Shown here: positions 49,179-60,648 of the stretch, in pieces
How positions within the stretch are numbered: the stretch's first letter is position 1
Layout: the number at the start of each line of letters is the position of its first letter
DNA from: Welwitschia mirabilis
Taxonomy: Eukaryota > Gnetophyta > Gnetopsida > Welwitschiales
Direction of reading: 5' to 3'
DNA length: 64,000 nucleotides
Assembly (NCBI GenBank): GCA_051453625.1
Contig: JBOZIK010000001.1
Location: 173,940,721-174,004,720 of the forward strand
Program-made: the position numbers and the translations under genes
Notes under the pieces: generated by a model
What the model was told of the DNA's origin: nothing
Database searches by the model: none
The model's input: the letters and a program-made list of their open reading frames with translations, nothing else

Positions 49179-49348
49179 TAGATCATTTTGGGACATATAA
49201 GCTACTATAGTAGGATTAGTAAAGACTTTAATAAAATTNNNNNNNNNNNNNNNNNNNNNNNNNNNNNNNNNNNNNNNNNNNNNNNNNNNNNNNNNNNNNN
49301 NNNNNNNNNNNNNNNNNNNNNNNNNNNNNNNNNNNNNNACATCAAAAG

Positions 49349-49399
<51 letters not shown>

Positions 49400-49460
49400 C
49401 TAGATCATTTTAGGGTACATAAGCTACTATAGTAGGCTTAGTAAAGACTTTAATAAAATT
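49102..49460. repeat. Contig-overlap duplication around the 100-N gap at 49239-49338
   Basis: Bases 49102-49238 recur at 49339-49460. The second copy is shorter mainly because its AG run is shorter. The RT connection motif (RSF, GH..YYSRISKDFNKI) is encoded in both copies, but the downstream protein continues only from the second. Confidence 0.9.
49113..49175. repeat. (AT)n(AG)n compound microsatellite inside decayed RT sequence
   Basis: About 12 AT units are followed by about 19-20 AG units. The matching array after the gap (49349-49397) has about 13 AT and 11-12 AG units. Slippage-prone sequence may explain why the contig ends were not merged. Confidence 0.92.
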
Positions 49461-49679
49461 TCCAAAACCCTTTTTGACCTCCTAATAATACATACCTCTT
49501 TTAACTAGACCTATATGTGTTAGAAATCTTTTGATAATCTTAAAGAAAAACTTACCATCACATATATCAATTAAACACATAACTAAAAATTATGTTGTAA
49601 AATCATATGTAATGCTAGAAATTGTAGCTAATTTGTGATAGGATAAAGAATAGATAAAAAATTTATTACAATATATTAT

Positions 49680-49935
49680 GTAAATAAAACATTAAGTGAC
49701 ACTCAACTAAACTACACTTTCACTAAAAAACACCTTTTCACCATAGTCTTTTCATTAGAAACATTTAGGAACTATCCCTTTGATTATAATGTAATCATTT
49801 ATACAAATCACTCAACCCTTAGATACCTATTTGTTAAAAAGGACTTCAATCATACATTAATTACATGGATCCTATTCTTGTAGGAATTTGATTTGGAAAT
49901 TAATGATAAATAGGGTTTTAACAATACCACTGTAG
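49680..49935 (+). pseudogene. Element A RNase H domain, decayed
   Basis: It reads LNYTFTKKHLFTIVFSLETF, RNYPFDYNVIIYTNHSTLRY, LFVKKDFNHTLITWILFL, then a stop and EFDLEINDK. This is the Ty3/gypsy RNase H order. In the YTDHxxL block the catalytic Asp is Asn (YTNHSTL). Only two stops occur across about 75 codons. Confidence 0.82.
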
Positions 49936-50099
49936 ATGAACTTTTATGTATAACTATAGATAACTTACATAAATCTCTTTCCATTGATTATACTTTTCCT
50001 AACGAATACCTTTTATTCATTTTGAAAATAGCTTAACTCACTACTATTACAAATTATTTATCTTTCAAGATTATTTCCTCTCATTAGACCTTTAATAAT

Positions 50100-51260
50100 A
50101 GGAAGAAATTATTAAGTAAAGTTAAATAATTCTTTCAATATAATCCTTACTTATTTAAATATTACATAGACTAAGTCATTCATAAATATGTTTCTCAACC
50201 TAAAATTTATAACATGCTTAAAAGTAACCACAATGAGCCTTGTAGTGGTTACTAGCTATTAATAAAAATATCATAGAAATTCTTTAATATGATTTTTACT
50301 ATACTTCTATTATTAAGGATTTGTATCTCTATTTTAAAACATGCAAAAATTAACAAAATTGTACTAAATTTTTTTTAAAAACATATGATGCCTTTGAACT
50401 TCCTTCTTGTTATTAAACATTTTGATATTTGGGTATTTACTTTCATGGTATATAGCCCTATTCAAATAGACATCAATATATTCTTATTTATATTAATTAT
50501 GTTACTAGATGAATAGAATCATATGCTTATAGATCTAACAATGCCTAAACTATATTAAAGTTCTTTAAAGAAAACATTTTAACAAGATTTGATTATTCTT
50601 AGATCTTTATTAGTAATTGTGATAGTTACTTTTACAATAGAATATTTTATAATCTTTTTGTCAAACATTGATGTCACTTATAAAGTTGTAAATCGTTATC
50701 ATTTTCAAAGTAGTGGAAAAGTTAAGATAACTAGTAGATAAACAAAGAACATTCTGCAAAAATGGTAAACTCAACTAGAAAGGATTGGACTTATAATCTT
50801 AATGACATTTTATGAACTTATCGAACAACTTTTACAATATCATTAAAAATGTCCTAGTTTAGGTTAGTTTATGGAAAACCTTACCATTTATCTATTAAAG
50901 GTAAACATAAGGCATATTAGGCAATCAAAATATGAAGTTAGATCTAAGGTTATAATTAAAAAATGGTATTTAAATAAATGAGTTATATGAAATTAGAAAT
51001 GATACTTATGAAAATATTAAGATTAACGAGAAAATGATGAAGAAATTACATTATTAAAACATTTTTAGAAAAACATTTTAACAAGAACATCGAATTCTAC
51101 TTTTCAATTTAAAATTGTAATTCTTTATAGGTAAACTAGTTTCTATAAGTAAAAAGATTTATAGATAATAAATATAGGTTTTCCTAAATGGTGTATTTCT
51201 CATCAAAAAGACTAAAAATCACTAAGAATTAAAAGTGAATGGTTATTGCCTCAAAGATTA
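50100..51260 (+). pseudogene. Element A integrase, decayed
   Basis: The zinc-binding N-terminus is recognisable at about 50110-50250: NPYLFKYYID, VIHKYVSQPKIYNMLKSNHN and EPCSGYY. In the core, LVIKHFDIWVFTFMVYSP (about 50410-50460) corresponds to the FDVWGIDFMGP block, with the first catalytic Asp replaced. Further on are LSNIDVTYKVVNRYHFQSSG and KVKITSR. The C-terminal part near 51180-51250 (NGVFLIKKTKNH, LKVNGYCLKDYHP) resembles the FKVNGQRLKPY tail. Stops and frame changes are frequent. Confidence 0.78.
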
Positions 51261-52610
51261 TCATCCACCCCCCTCCATTTACATATGAATTCATGATATT
51301 TATAGACCTAAGTTAATGTCCTTTAATAAAAATTAATAATAAGTAATCTTACTACCATTTCAAGTAATAGCTATAATTAATTATACTTATGGGTTTTGAA
51401 AAGAATTTATGCTTGTTTTAAGTATGATTTATTATACTGACATTCAATTAACTTATTCAATTTTGAAAAACATAGATGAAAAAGAAGGAATCTACCTTCA
51501 TATTATGTTTCTTATTTTTAAGCATTTTGATGGGAATAAGATGTTTCTTAACTGGATTAATAAGACAATCAACTCTCTTATGTTTATGAAAAATGAATAT
51601 TATAATAATAATAAAAATAAAAATATAATATCTCTTCTTCAAAAGAACATTTTATTATTGATCACTTAATTGAATTTAGCTGACTACATTATATCTATGG
51701 ATTGTTTATTGGTGATATAGATATAATGATATATTTATAACATAATCAATTGTGTTAGGACTATAGACACTCAGTGTCAAGGTATCACTAATTTCTCCAT
51801 AAAACAACATGCTTAATTTTATTTAAAAATAATATCATAATACTAGATGCTTACTATGATTCGAAATACTTGAAGTAAGAGACATATATGCTAGTACAAA
51901 AGGTAAATAATGGAAATAAAAAGTGGGAATTAGAGACCTTCTGAGTTCTCTTTTCTTTAACTTTTATACTTAATATTTACTACTACTTCTTAATATCTGA
52001 TAATTTATTTGTTTAGTACTATGCTTATCTTATATTTATATCCATTAAAAATCATACAAATCATAAAAATCCCATTAATGTATGTAGTTTATCTCTTATT
52101 TATAACTTTCATGGTTGATTCTTTTTCCATATTAACATTTTTCATTCTCCCTATCCATTTCACTTCAGACTCATTCCATAAGAAATATCATCATAAGGCA
52201 TAAATATTTACATAGATTGATCCTTTACATAGTATTTTTAGAAAATAAGCACATTAGAAGATGAAGATAATGATATCTCATTAGATAGTTTTCTTTTACT
52301 ATATTATACCTTAGTTTTATTATTTTACATATTTTATTTTCTATAATAAAAGGACATGTTGAAATAAATCTTTCCTAAGGATATGTTTTATCTTAAAACT
52401 TTGAGGAAAAATTTTAGTTTTAGTTTGGGGTATAAACTCCACATAATTTTTCTAATTTATATTTCTTAATCATGCAAAAATTAGTTAAAAATTTTTAAAA
52501 GATATATCACTTCTCATAAATGAGTATTTTTCCCTAGATAATTTTCTCATGTTAATCATTTATTCATCAATGTTTTGCTAATAGTTTGACAACAGGTTTT
52601 TTGGGAGATG
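51260..52610 (+). other. 3' untranslated/unknown region of element A
   Basis: It shares a segment with element C: LFLIFKHFDGNKMFLNWINK at about 51510-51565 versus LLKPKYFDGNKIYVNWINDL at about 59605-59660. This suggests a small conserved coding remnant between integrase and the 3' LTR. The open frame at 51409-51669 (86 codons) covers it. A purine-rich GGGAGATG just before 52611 may be the polypurine tract. Confidence 0.5.
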
Positions 52611-53919
52611 CATTAACATCTAGAGCAAGTTATCTAACTAATTTAGCTTAGTAAAAGCCATTAAAGTAATTATTTTAACATGAATATATGACTTCTACTT
52701 CTTTCAAATATTATTTATAAACTTATTATCTTTTCGTGATGTTTTTAATCTATTTAGTGCATTGTAAAGATTATGCTAAAAGTAGATGACCATCTACCCT
52801 CAAATGTTGGTGCCAATGTTCAAGTCACTAGAGTCATTGCTCATTCAAAGTATAATACTTTAAACATTTCATAGTAGAATTATCATGGAAAAATTAGCAA
52901 AATGTAGTTATGAGCCTAATTATTTACCACATCAAGAATACTTAGCATCTTCAATAAGACTTGGTAGTGATATGGAAAAGACATAGTAGTGACATATGAT
53001 AGTATTAAAGTGAGATGAAATGGAATACATGGTAGTGGCATCAATTAACAAAAGAATTAGATTTTAGAAGCCACATGCTGGACTCATTATGATGATCCTC
53101 ATCTGACACAAGAAGACAAAGGCTCTACCTAAAGATACATGATAAACTTTATAACTAGCTATCTAACACTATATTATAAAGGCTTCTAACCATTCCCTAT
53201 CTTATTCTCACTTATAAAAGGACCTTCAGTCCTCATTTTTAAGGATTCTTTAGTTGATGAATGTAGTAGAAATTCTTAAAGCCTTATAGTTAACATGGCC
53301 TTCTAAGTATCTTATTCAAAAATAAACTTGTTTTAATGCTAGTTTGAGGAGATCATACTAACATATTATTCTTTCTTTAATTAATGTAATTTTCTAAATT
53401 AATAATAAGGTAGTTGTTGATTTTGGTATTAATATGTAAATAACTTATACCTGTAATACTTAGTGAATGTATATTATTAAGTTATATCACTATTGAGTGA
53501 ATTCTCTAAAGTTAATTCATTATTTACAGTTATTATCATGTTATAGATCTTAAGTATGATGATCCTTACTTTTTATGTTCATGAAGGTCTATGAAGGACC
53601 AAAGTAGCTATTGAATTCACTAATACTCATGTAGCACATGAGATTACATTACCACTCCTAGGCCTCCATGACTTGATACTTTGACTTTATGTGTTAAAAA
53701 TTATATGATATTACTATAGTAAAAATGGATTATTGGATAATTTGACATAAGACTTTTGAGCCCATTCATTTTCCTATGTTATGAATTTTTTGATTCTCAT
53801 TGCAAGATTATTAATCTTATGTTACTTTTATCAAGTTTATCTCAAATATTCTTGTGGAAGAATAATACTAGATGATTACCTAGTTTTCTATACCTTTGTA
53901 TCTACTATAATGAATGATG
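52611..53919 (+). repeat. LTR A2 (3' LTR of element A)
   Basis: It starts CATTAACATC, where the TG terminus is lost, and follows the landmarks of A1 in order: AAATATTATTTATAAACTTA, TTATAAAGGCTTCTAAC (about 53170) and CTTATAAAAGGACC (about 53213). The divergence from A1 is clearly high by eye. The end is estimated from ACTATAATGAATGA matching the A1 end. Confidence 0.68.
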
Positions 53920-54897
53920 AAATTTGAGTGCAAATTTTTTCAAGACTAAAACTTCTCTCTAATGATGAAATTTTTAGGGTTTTATAAGGAAATGAGGTTC
54001 TTCTCCTTTACATTAGTTTATCTAGATTATAGAAAAAAAGGAGCTGGGTAAGAATGTTAGATAAATCAAGTTACCAATAAATATCTTCTGAATTGAACTA
54101 TAGTATAATCCATAGCCCTAATATCTAGGGTGTTCTCTCATACATTGTCTTTTTTTCCTTTCTACTCTTTCCTATATTTCCATCTCTTCTTTTTTTTCTT
54201 CTTCCTTCTTTCTTTTTCTGCTATCCCTTTTTTCTCCACTTTTTTCCTTTTCCTTCTTTCCCTTTTCTTTCTTTTCTTTCGCTTCTTTTCTTCCTCTCTT
54301 TTCTCTCATTTTATTCGTTCTTTCTTTCTTTAGTTATTCTCTCTTATTTTTTTCTCTCTTTTATTTTCTGACTCTTCTTTTTTGTTTATTTTTCTTCTTC
54401 CTTCCTTTATTCCTTCCTATCCTTTGTCTTTCTTCCTTTTCTCATCTATTTATCTTTATCTTTCCCCTCCTTTCTACCTTTGTTCTTCTCCCGTCTTCCT
54501 CTTCTTATCATCCTAATCACCCTTTTCTATTCTCTTCTTACCTAGAATTCCACATCTTAATCGTGGAATCCTCCCTCTTTCCATGCCTTACTATGTAATT
54601 CTAGACTTCTACATCCTTCTCATCCAAGCATGGAATGCCATCAAAAATCAACCCTTCTCTTTAATGATTTTTTCCTTAACATTTCTTAAAATTTAATTTT
54701 CTCTATTCCTCTTTTTCATTACTAAATTTTTCTAGTCAAGGAATCCCTCCTTACTAAGTTTCCTTCTATCACCTAACTCTTTACCATCATCATAGGTTTC
54801 TTTTTATCTTGTCTTCCATATTTAAGGTTCTATTAGTTGATATTCATCCACTTAGAGTTTATAAAGTTCTAGAATTTCATTAAACTCTCAGGATGTA
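53920..54897. other. Spacer with a long polypyrimidine tract
   Basis: Between about 54126 and 54560 the plus strand is mostly C and T (TTTTCTTC/CTTTCC mixtures) with few purines. The open frame at 54130-54333 (Phe/Ser/Leu only) is a by-product of this composition. No gene is supported. Confidence 0.7.
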
Positions 54898-56185
54898 TGT
54901 TGACATGTAAAAATTAACATTACAATCAAGATAAATAATTAATTTATCTTATTAAAAGATATTAATATAATTAATTTTATCATAAAAACATGTGTTCTAT
55001 TGGGTTTTAATAATAATTATAAACTTATCATTTACTCATGACATTTTTAGGATAATTATCACATTTAGAAAACATGCTTAAAAGTTGATGATAATCCAAC
55101 CTAAAATGCTAAAATTGACACTTAGATCACCTAATGTTATTAGTTTTTCTACATGAACTATCTTTATTTTCATATTTCTAGCTCATCATGGAAATTTGGA
55201 TTAAATTAAGTTATGGGCTTGATTAGATTTTACCTTAAAAATAATTTATACCTTTGGTAATACATGGTGGTAATGATAATGATACAAAGCAGGACATGTG
55301 GCATTACTGAGTAGGATAATAGTGAAGAAAGATGACAAAGAGAGTAGTTAGCAAAAGTAAGAGAATCCAGGATCTTAGTGTTAGCTTCATCAAGATAATC
55401 TCTAATAAATTAAAAAGATGATAAACTATTTTACCTAATACCATCATTTTATAATCTCTCACCTAATGTTATAGGCCAAAGGCTTGTAATTAGCCCCATC
55501 ATCATCTTTGCTTATGAAAGGGCATTGAGCCCTTTATTATAATATCATGCATTTAGGAAAAGTTAGAACCTTGAAGCATCAATTCATGAAGGCCTTATAA
55601 GCTTCCTTTGGTAAGTGAGATTATCTTTAAAAACCTTGAGAATTTTAACCAACATCCTTCTTGCTTTATTGTAAAATGTTTTACCTTAATGCATAAAGAT
55701 CAATCAATATATGCTTGGAAAGCTTAGGCAATAAGTTAACTATTAAGATCCATTTCATTTGAGTAAATTCTTTAATCAATTATTCTAAATCTTTTAATTT
55801 CATAAATCTTGAGAACCTTATGTCCTTAGTTTTAATTATTATTTTAAGACTATAAAAGGTCACATGGTAGTTAAATTTACCATTAATTACATGGTAAATA
55901 AGATTATGTTATCATGGTCTTAGTAAAAAATACTTAATATTTTTAAGTGTGTTATAAGAAAATAATTGGATAACATTAGAGTAAATTATTGCTAGTGAAT
56001 AAATTGGTGAAATCTTGTAGCGATCTCTTTTCCTTCTTTTTTAAGATAAAGATTGTTTCACTAAATTGTAACTTATAAGAAGGAAGAGGGGTAAACTTCT
56101 AAAATACTACCTTAGCTATCTTAGTGGAAAGAACTACACTAAGTATAAACTTAGCTAAATCTAGTTACTTGTAAAGAATAAATAG
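54898..56185 (+). repeat. LTR C1 (5' LTR of element C)
   Basis: It starts TGTTGACATGTAAAAATTAA. Landmarks are CCTAATGTTATAGGCC and GGCTTGTAATTAGCCCC (about 55455-55495), then CTTATGAAAGGGCATTGAGC, the position of the family's TATAAAAG box, here mutated. It ends at AATAAATAGA before the primer-site region. Confidence 0.78.
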
Positions 56186-56209
56186 ATTTTGATGTCATTA
56201 CTAGGGATA
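56186..56209 (+). other. Primer binding site region of element C
   Basis: TTTTGATGTCATTACTAGGG follows LTR C1 and aligns with the A and B sites. Confidence 0.55.
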
Positions 56210-57689
56210 ACAATATAATAACTTCTTGGAAAAGAACCTACTCTTTGTTTTGTAAGCTTTATAGTTAGTTTTTATTTTTCTAGTAATGAGTACTAGTTCT
56301 CTTCATTGATATTAAACTAGTCCTATTTTTCTTTCTTTTAGGTGTTTTCTAGTAATTGTTACTACTCATTATGATGATAACCAAAGTATTTTAGTTTTAA
56401 AATTTATTTATATTTTGCTCTAAATTCTTTTATGTGCAGATCTAATAGTGTGTTTAGATGGTTCTATAAGGTTAAAACACTAGAAAATTAAATTCTCTTA
56501 CTTTGCATACTTTCTACTTTTTAATTTGGTTTTAATTTTCTATCCTATGAATTTATTATGTTATAAACATTGCACATCTAAAATTTTTTCTTTTTATGAT
56601 TTTGTTAAAGATTATGTTCTATATGCTTATGTTTTTTATTTCTACTTTGCTTCTCTATTATCCTAATAGGTTAATCAATTTATGAGGCATCTGCAAAGAT
56701 ATACTAATTTTTTAAACCTAAATTCCACATTTTAACTAATTCCATCTTCTTCTGTAATTGATGTTGCTAGCTTTTATAAACAAATGACTCTAAGATTTTT
56801 TTTTTTTTTAAATATTGTATGATAATCTAGGAGCTCATCTGTCTTATAGGCTCTATGAAAAACATCTTGAAATCTATTTGAAATTTTTTTAAACCTACTT
56901 TTAAATTTTTTAAGATTATGACAACTCTAAATGATTAATTAAAAATCTTACTAGTAGAGTGAACCTTTTTTCCAATCAAAAAAATATTGAATGAAACTGA
57001 TATTAGGAATACTTCTAAAGGGAATAATCCTTTACTTCCCAAAATTAATGAAACAATAATCAATAAGATGCCTCATCCTAACTCCGAAATTTAAATGACC
57101 TACTTAATGGAACTTCATCTAAACAAGAACTAATTAACTAATTAGCTACTTATCACTTTGCCCTAAATATGACCAAATAAAAATATGTCATAACTAATAC
57201 TAACCAAGTAAAGAAAATTCTTTATCATCATCTTCAATCCTAATTATTAAGATCCCCTTTTTATATAGTATATCCATCTTTTCATTAAAAGCTAGTCTTA
57301 AGGCATTCCACCATATAACTTTTACCTTACTTAGATGGCCTAGAATTGAAGGATTTACACATTGATCTTAAGAATTTCAAGTGTGTTTTATTAATTATTT
57401 CATATGTTAATACATTCAATGCACTTAGGCTTATTATGTTTCCATTTTTTTAAAGGATAATGAAAAATCACGGCTTTATATTCTAAAGCCCTTGTCCACT
57501 AAACAATGATCGAACTTAAGTAAGACCTTCGTCTTAAAATTTTCCCCAAATCATAAAACAAATGAGTTAAGTAAATAAATAATGAACTATCATCAAAAGG
57601 ATCATGAAAAATTTTCCCAAGCCTTAGAATGATTATAGAACTTATTACAAAAATGCTCCTAATATGAAATAAGCTTCTTTTATTATGGG

Positions 57690-59100
57690 TTTTCTAGTAA
57701 TAACTAGTGACTAGTTGTAATAATGAGTAGAGAAAATTTCCTTAGCATGTCCTTAGATGAAGTTTGGGAATATCTTAAAACTCTTTTTGAGAGATTTAAA
57801 ACCTAGAATAATCATACTAAACCAACTAAATATCATCACTATATTTGATTTAGTAGTGTGTTCAAAGCCCCTAAAAATTTTGAATTTGATAATAGGATAT
57901 ATGAATTATCCTATAGAGTAGAATCTATAACCATGTTCCATCCATTTTCTTCAAATTACTAAAAATCATCTTCATCCATTTCCTTTGAGGAGTTAGTAAG
58001 TAAATTCAAGAAAAATCAAGTACAACTTAATTAAATCCATGAAAAAAGGTTAAAATAGCATTCCTCATTATTAAAAAACATTGAATAGATTCTATAACAA
58101 CTCTAAAAAACCCAAATCTAGATTCTCTCTATTGTGAATCAAAGATAAATAGGCAAACTCCCTATGAGTTCTACACTAAATCCCTAGTTAATTATGTTTA
58201 TATAAGAAAGTTTAAGCCACTTAAAATAAATAAAATCTAGTAACCTTAGAAGTGGCATAAATATTAATCAAGGTATCACTTAGAGTCAATCTAAAATGAG
58301 GGGAAGGAAAAATAAAAATACATAAATACTTATAAAGAATATTTACCCTTTACATAAGCCTTGAAAAAAGATAAGGAAAAGGATTTAGAAAAGTTTTTAT
58401 TAACCTACAAACATCCTTTTACCTTTTTCCATGTCTTAGAAAGAATAACATTAAGAAACAATAATAGAGGCCTTAGAAATTTTTAAGAAAGTTAAAATTA
58501 ATATGCCTCTTTTGGAAGTAATTAAAAAGGTACCATCTTATGAAAAGTTCCTTAAGGATATGTGTACAACGTAAAGATACATGAACATAAAAAATAAAGA
58601 CTTTTTAGCTCAACAATCTAGCACAATTATTCAAAATGAGTTTCCACCTAAGTATAAAGATCTAGGTTTTTCCACAATAGGTATTACAATTAGAGATAAA
58701 AATATTAATTAATTCTTGTTTTATTTAGGAGTACATGTTGATAGCATAGAAATTATATGTATAAGGAACTTGATTTAAATAATCTTAGACATACTAAAAT
58801 CCAATTGCAATTGGACAATAATTCCATAAAGTCATTGTTAGAAATAGTTGAAGATGTAATAGACTAAGTGGATAACTACTATTTCATGGTCTACTTCATA
58901 GTTTTAGAAATGGATATGATAAAACTCAACTTAGTTTTCATGATTTTAGGAAGAAATTTCCTTGTGAGATCCAATGCTCTTATTAATTACAAGAATGGTT
59001 AGATGTAAGTATTATTTAGTAATGTGACTTTAAACTTAAACATTTTTAACATAATTAAATTTCTAGGAGATCTTAAAGAGATTAATTAGGTTAACAAAAT
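57690..59100 (+). pseudogene. Element C gag-protease, decayed
   Basis: Gag: SLDEVWEYLKTLFERFKT (about 57745-57800) and SISFEELVSKFKKNQVQLN. Pre-protease: LEIFKKVKINMPLLEVIKKV, PSYEKFLKDMCTT (about 58475-58570), SSTIIQNEFPPKYKDLGFS and TIGITIRDKNIN. Protease: LGVHVDS, where the catalytic D of DLG is Tyr; DNNSIKSLLEIVEDVID; YYFMVYFIVLEMD; LGRNFLVRSNALINYKNG and FSNVTLNLNIFNIIKF (about 59010-59065). It is less broken than its counterpart in A. Confidence 0.8.
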
Positions 59101-59269
59101 TTGCAACTCTAAATATTCTCCTTAGAATCCAAACATTTTTCATCCTCTACCATCACTTAAACATCACTTCTCTAACTCCAACCCTAATAGTTATAATTTT
59201 TTTAAGTATTCTATAATAAGTCATCCTATTAAAACTAAATTTTACCTAAGGATGATTTTTTCATGAATA

Positions 59270-60049
59270 CTACATAGCATTATTACTTATTCCATCATCC
59301 ATTTAAGCTTTTTCATATATCAAATTTATTTTTAAATTACTTCATTAAGCTTGGAAATCATCCACCTGATTATTTACTTAAGGATTTTTGAGACTTATTG
59401 ATCAGATTAATGGCTTTTAAACTAAAGATTAATAATAATTGATTTTCTAATCACCTTAGTAATGATTATGATTAATGTTTACTTATGGGTTTTCAAGGAA
59501 ACATTACACTTATTTTTGAGTTTATTGATTAAGAGTGTGTTCACTTGAGGTCTCTGATTTTGATAAAACTTGGTTTAAAAGTGATATCCACCCTTATTAT
59601 GCTTCTTAAGCCTAAATACTTTGATGGAAATAAGATTTATGTTAATTGGATTAATGATCTAATAATCCCTCAAATGTACATATAAAAATGAATATGAGAA
59701 GAAAGGAAAAAAAGAAAAATTTAAATGCACACCTCATTAATCACTTAACTAGGTTTGATTAACTTCAACTATATAAGAGCTATACACATTTACTGGTAAT
59801 ATAGCACTAATTTCTTTATGAAAGAAAGAGCTTAACTCTATTTAAAGAAAGTGAATTCTCAATGTTATTTAAATGCTTGAACTAAGGACTTACACTACTA
59901 GAGATGAAAAATAAGGAAAAGAAAAAGGTGACAATCAAAAACTTTCTATGGACTATTTTCTTTTAAATTTCATACTTAGGATTTGTTATGATTCTTTAAA
60001 TTTGTATAAGTTACTTGGTTAAGACTATGCTTAGTTGATACAAAAATCA

Positions 60050-60088
<39 letters not shown>

Positions 60089-60648
60089 CATAATCATAAT
60101 CATAATCATTATCTTAGGTAAATTTACTTATTTATTCATTAGTTTTATGGTTTAGTCCTTTTATGCATTTTCATTTTTCATCTCCATCATCCACTTCACT
60201 TCACTTCCATTTCATGAGATATACATTCCTAAGGCATAAACCATTTTTTATGGATTATTATTTTACTTGGAATTTAATAAAATAGTTTCTCTAGATTAGT
60301 TAGTTTTTTCCATTATCATAAATTAACTGTATCACTTTGCATGGGTTTCAATAAAAAGGCTCATCAAAATCTTTTTAAATTTGTGTTCTCAAAATGATTT
60401 TAACATTTTTATCATACAAATCTAAGGATAAAGTTTAGTTTTGGTTGGGGGTATGACATTTTATTTTCACATTTTCTTCCCTAAAATTATCATTTTTATG
60501 CCTTAAGTATAGAAAATTGATCATAAAAGTTTTTAAAATTATACTATTTTTACACTTGGGAGCTTGACCTTAGATAAATTTTCACATGTTAAACCATTTC
60601 ATTATCAAATCTTTACTAAGGAACTTACAATAGTCTAATTAAGAGGTG
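59270..60648 (+). other. 3' region of element C after the pol deletion
   Basis: Contains the FDGNK.Y.NWIN segment shared with A, an AAT microsatellite (60049-60109), and a purine-rich AAGAGGTG immediately before LTR C2 that may be the polypurine tract. Confidence 0.55.
60049..60109. repeat. (AAT)n followed by (AATCAT)n microsatellite
   Basis: About 13 AAT units merge into about four AATCAT units. Confidence 0.93.

Larger units (their letters stand above)
48768..49480 (+). pseudogene. Element A reverse transcriptase, 3' half
   Basis: The frame resumes with ENFIYKRMSFSLCNASATFQ and CMLEIIFDLLESCIETFVND (about 48775-48900). FVND sits at the catalytic (Y/F)xDD block, with the first Asp changed to Asn. 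Then come LVLN.KKCYFMVNKFRVLRY and TYLKEIQVNLTNISLLTHLP (about 48950-49100). After an AT/AG microsatellite it reads ARSF, then GHISYYSRISKDFNKISKTL (about 49395-49480), the RT-to-RNase H connection. A 100-N gap with overlap duplication lies within it. Confidence 0.82.
35152..53919 (+). mobile_element. Element A: Athila/Tat-like Ty3/gypsy retrotransposon, decayed, split by element B
   Basis: LTR A1 spans 35152-36394 and LTR A2 about 52611-53919. Between them, in Ty3/gypsy order, lie gag, protease and 5' RT (to 40261). Then comes inserted element B (40262-48767), followed by 3' RT, RNase H and integrase (48768 to about 51000). The primer-site region after A1 (TTGGTTCCATTATTGGGGAT) is a decayed form of the TTTGGCGCCGTTGCCGGGGA seen in Athila/Tat elements. 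Excluding B, the element is about 10.3 kb. Stops occur throughout, so it cannot be active. The 3' end of A2 is approximate and no target duplication was confirmed. Confidence 0.78.

Noticed and set aside
54130-54333. 67-codon frame made almost only of Phe, Ser and Leu
   Set aside because: By-product of the polypyrimidine tract.
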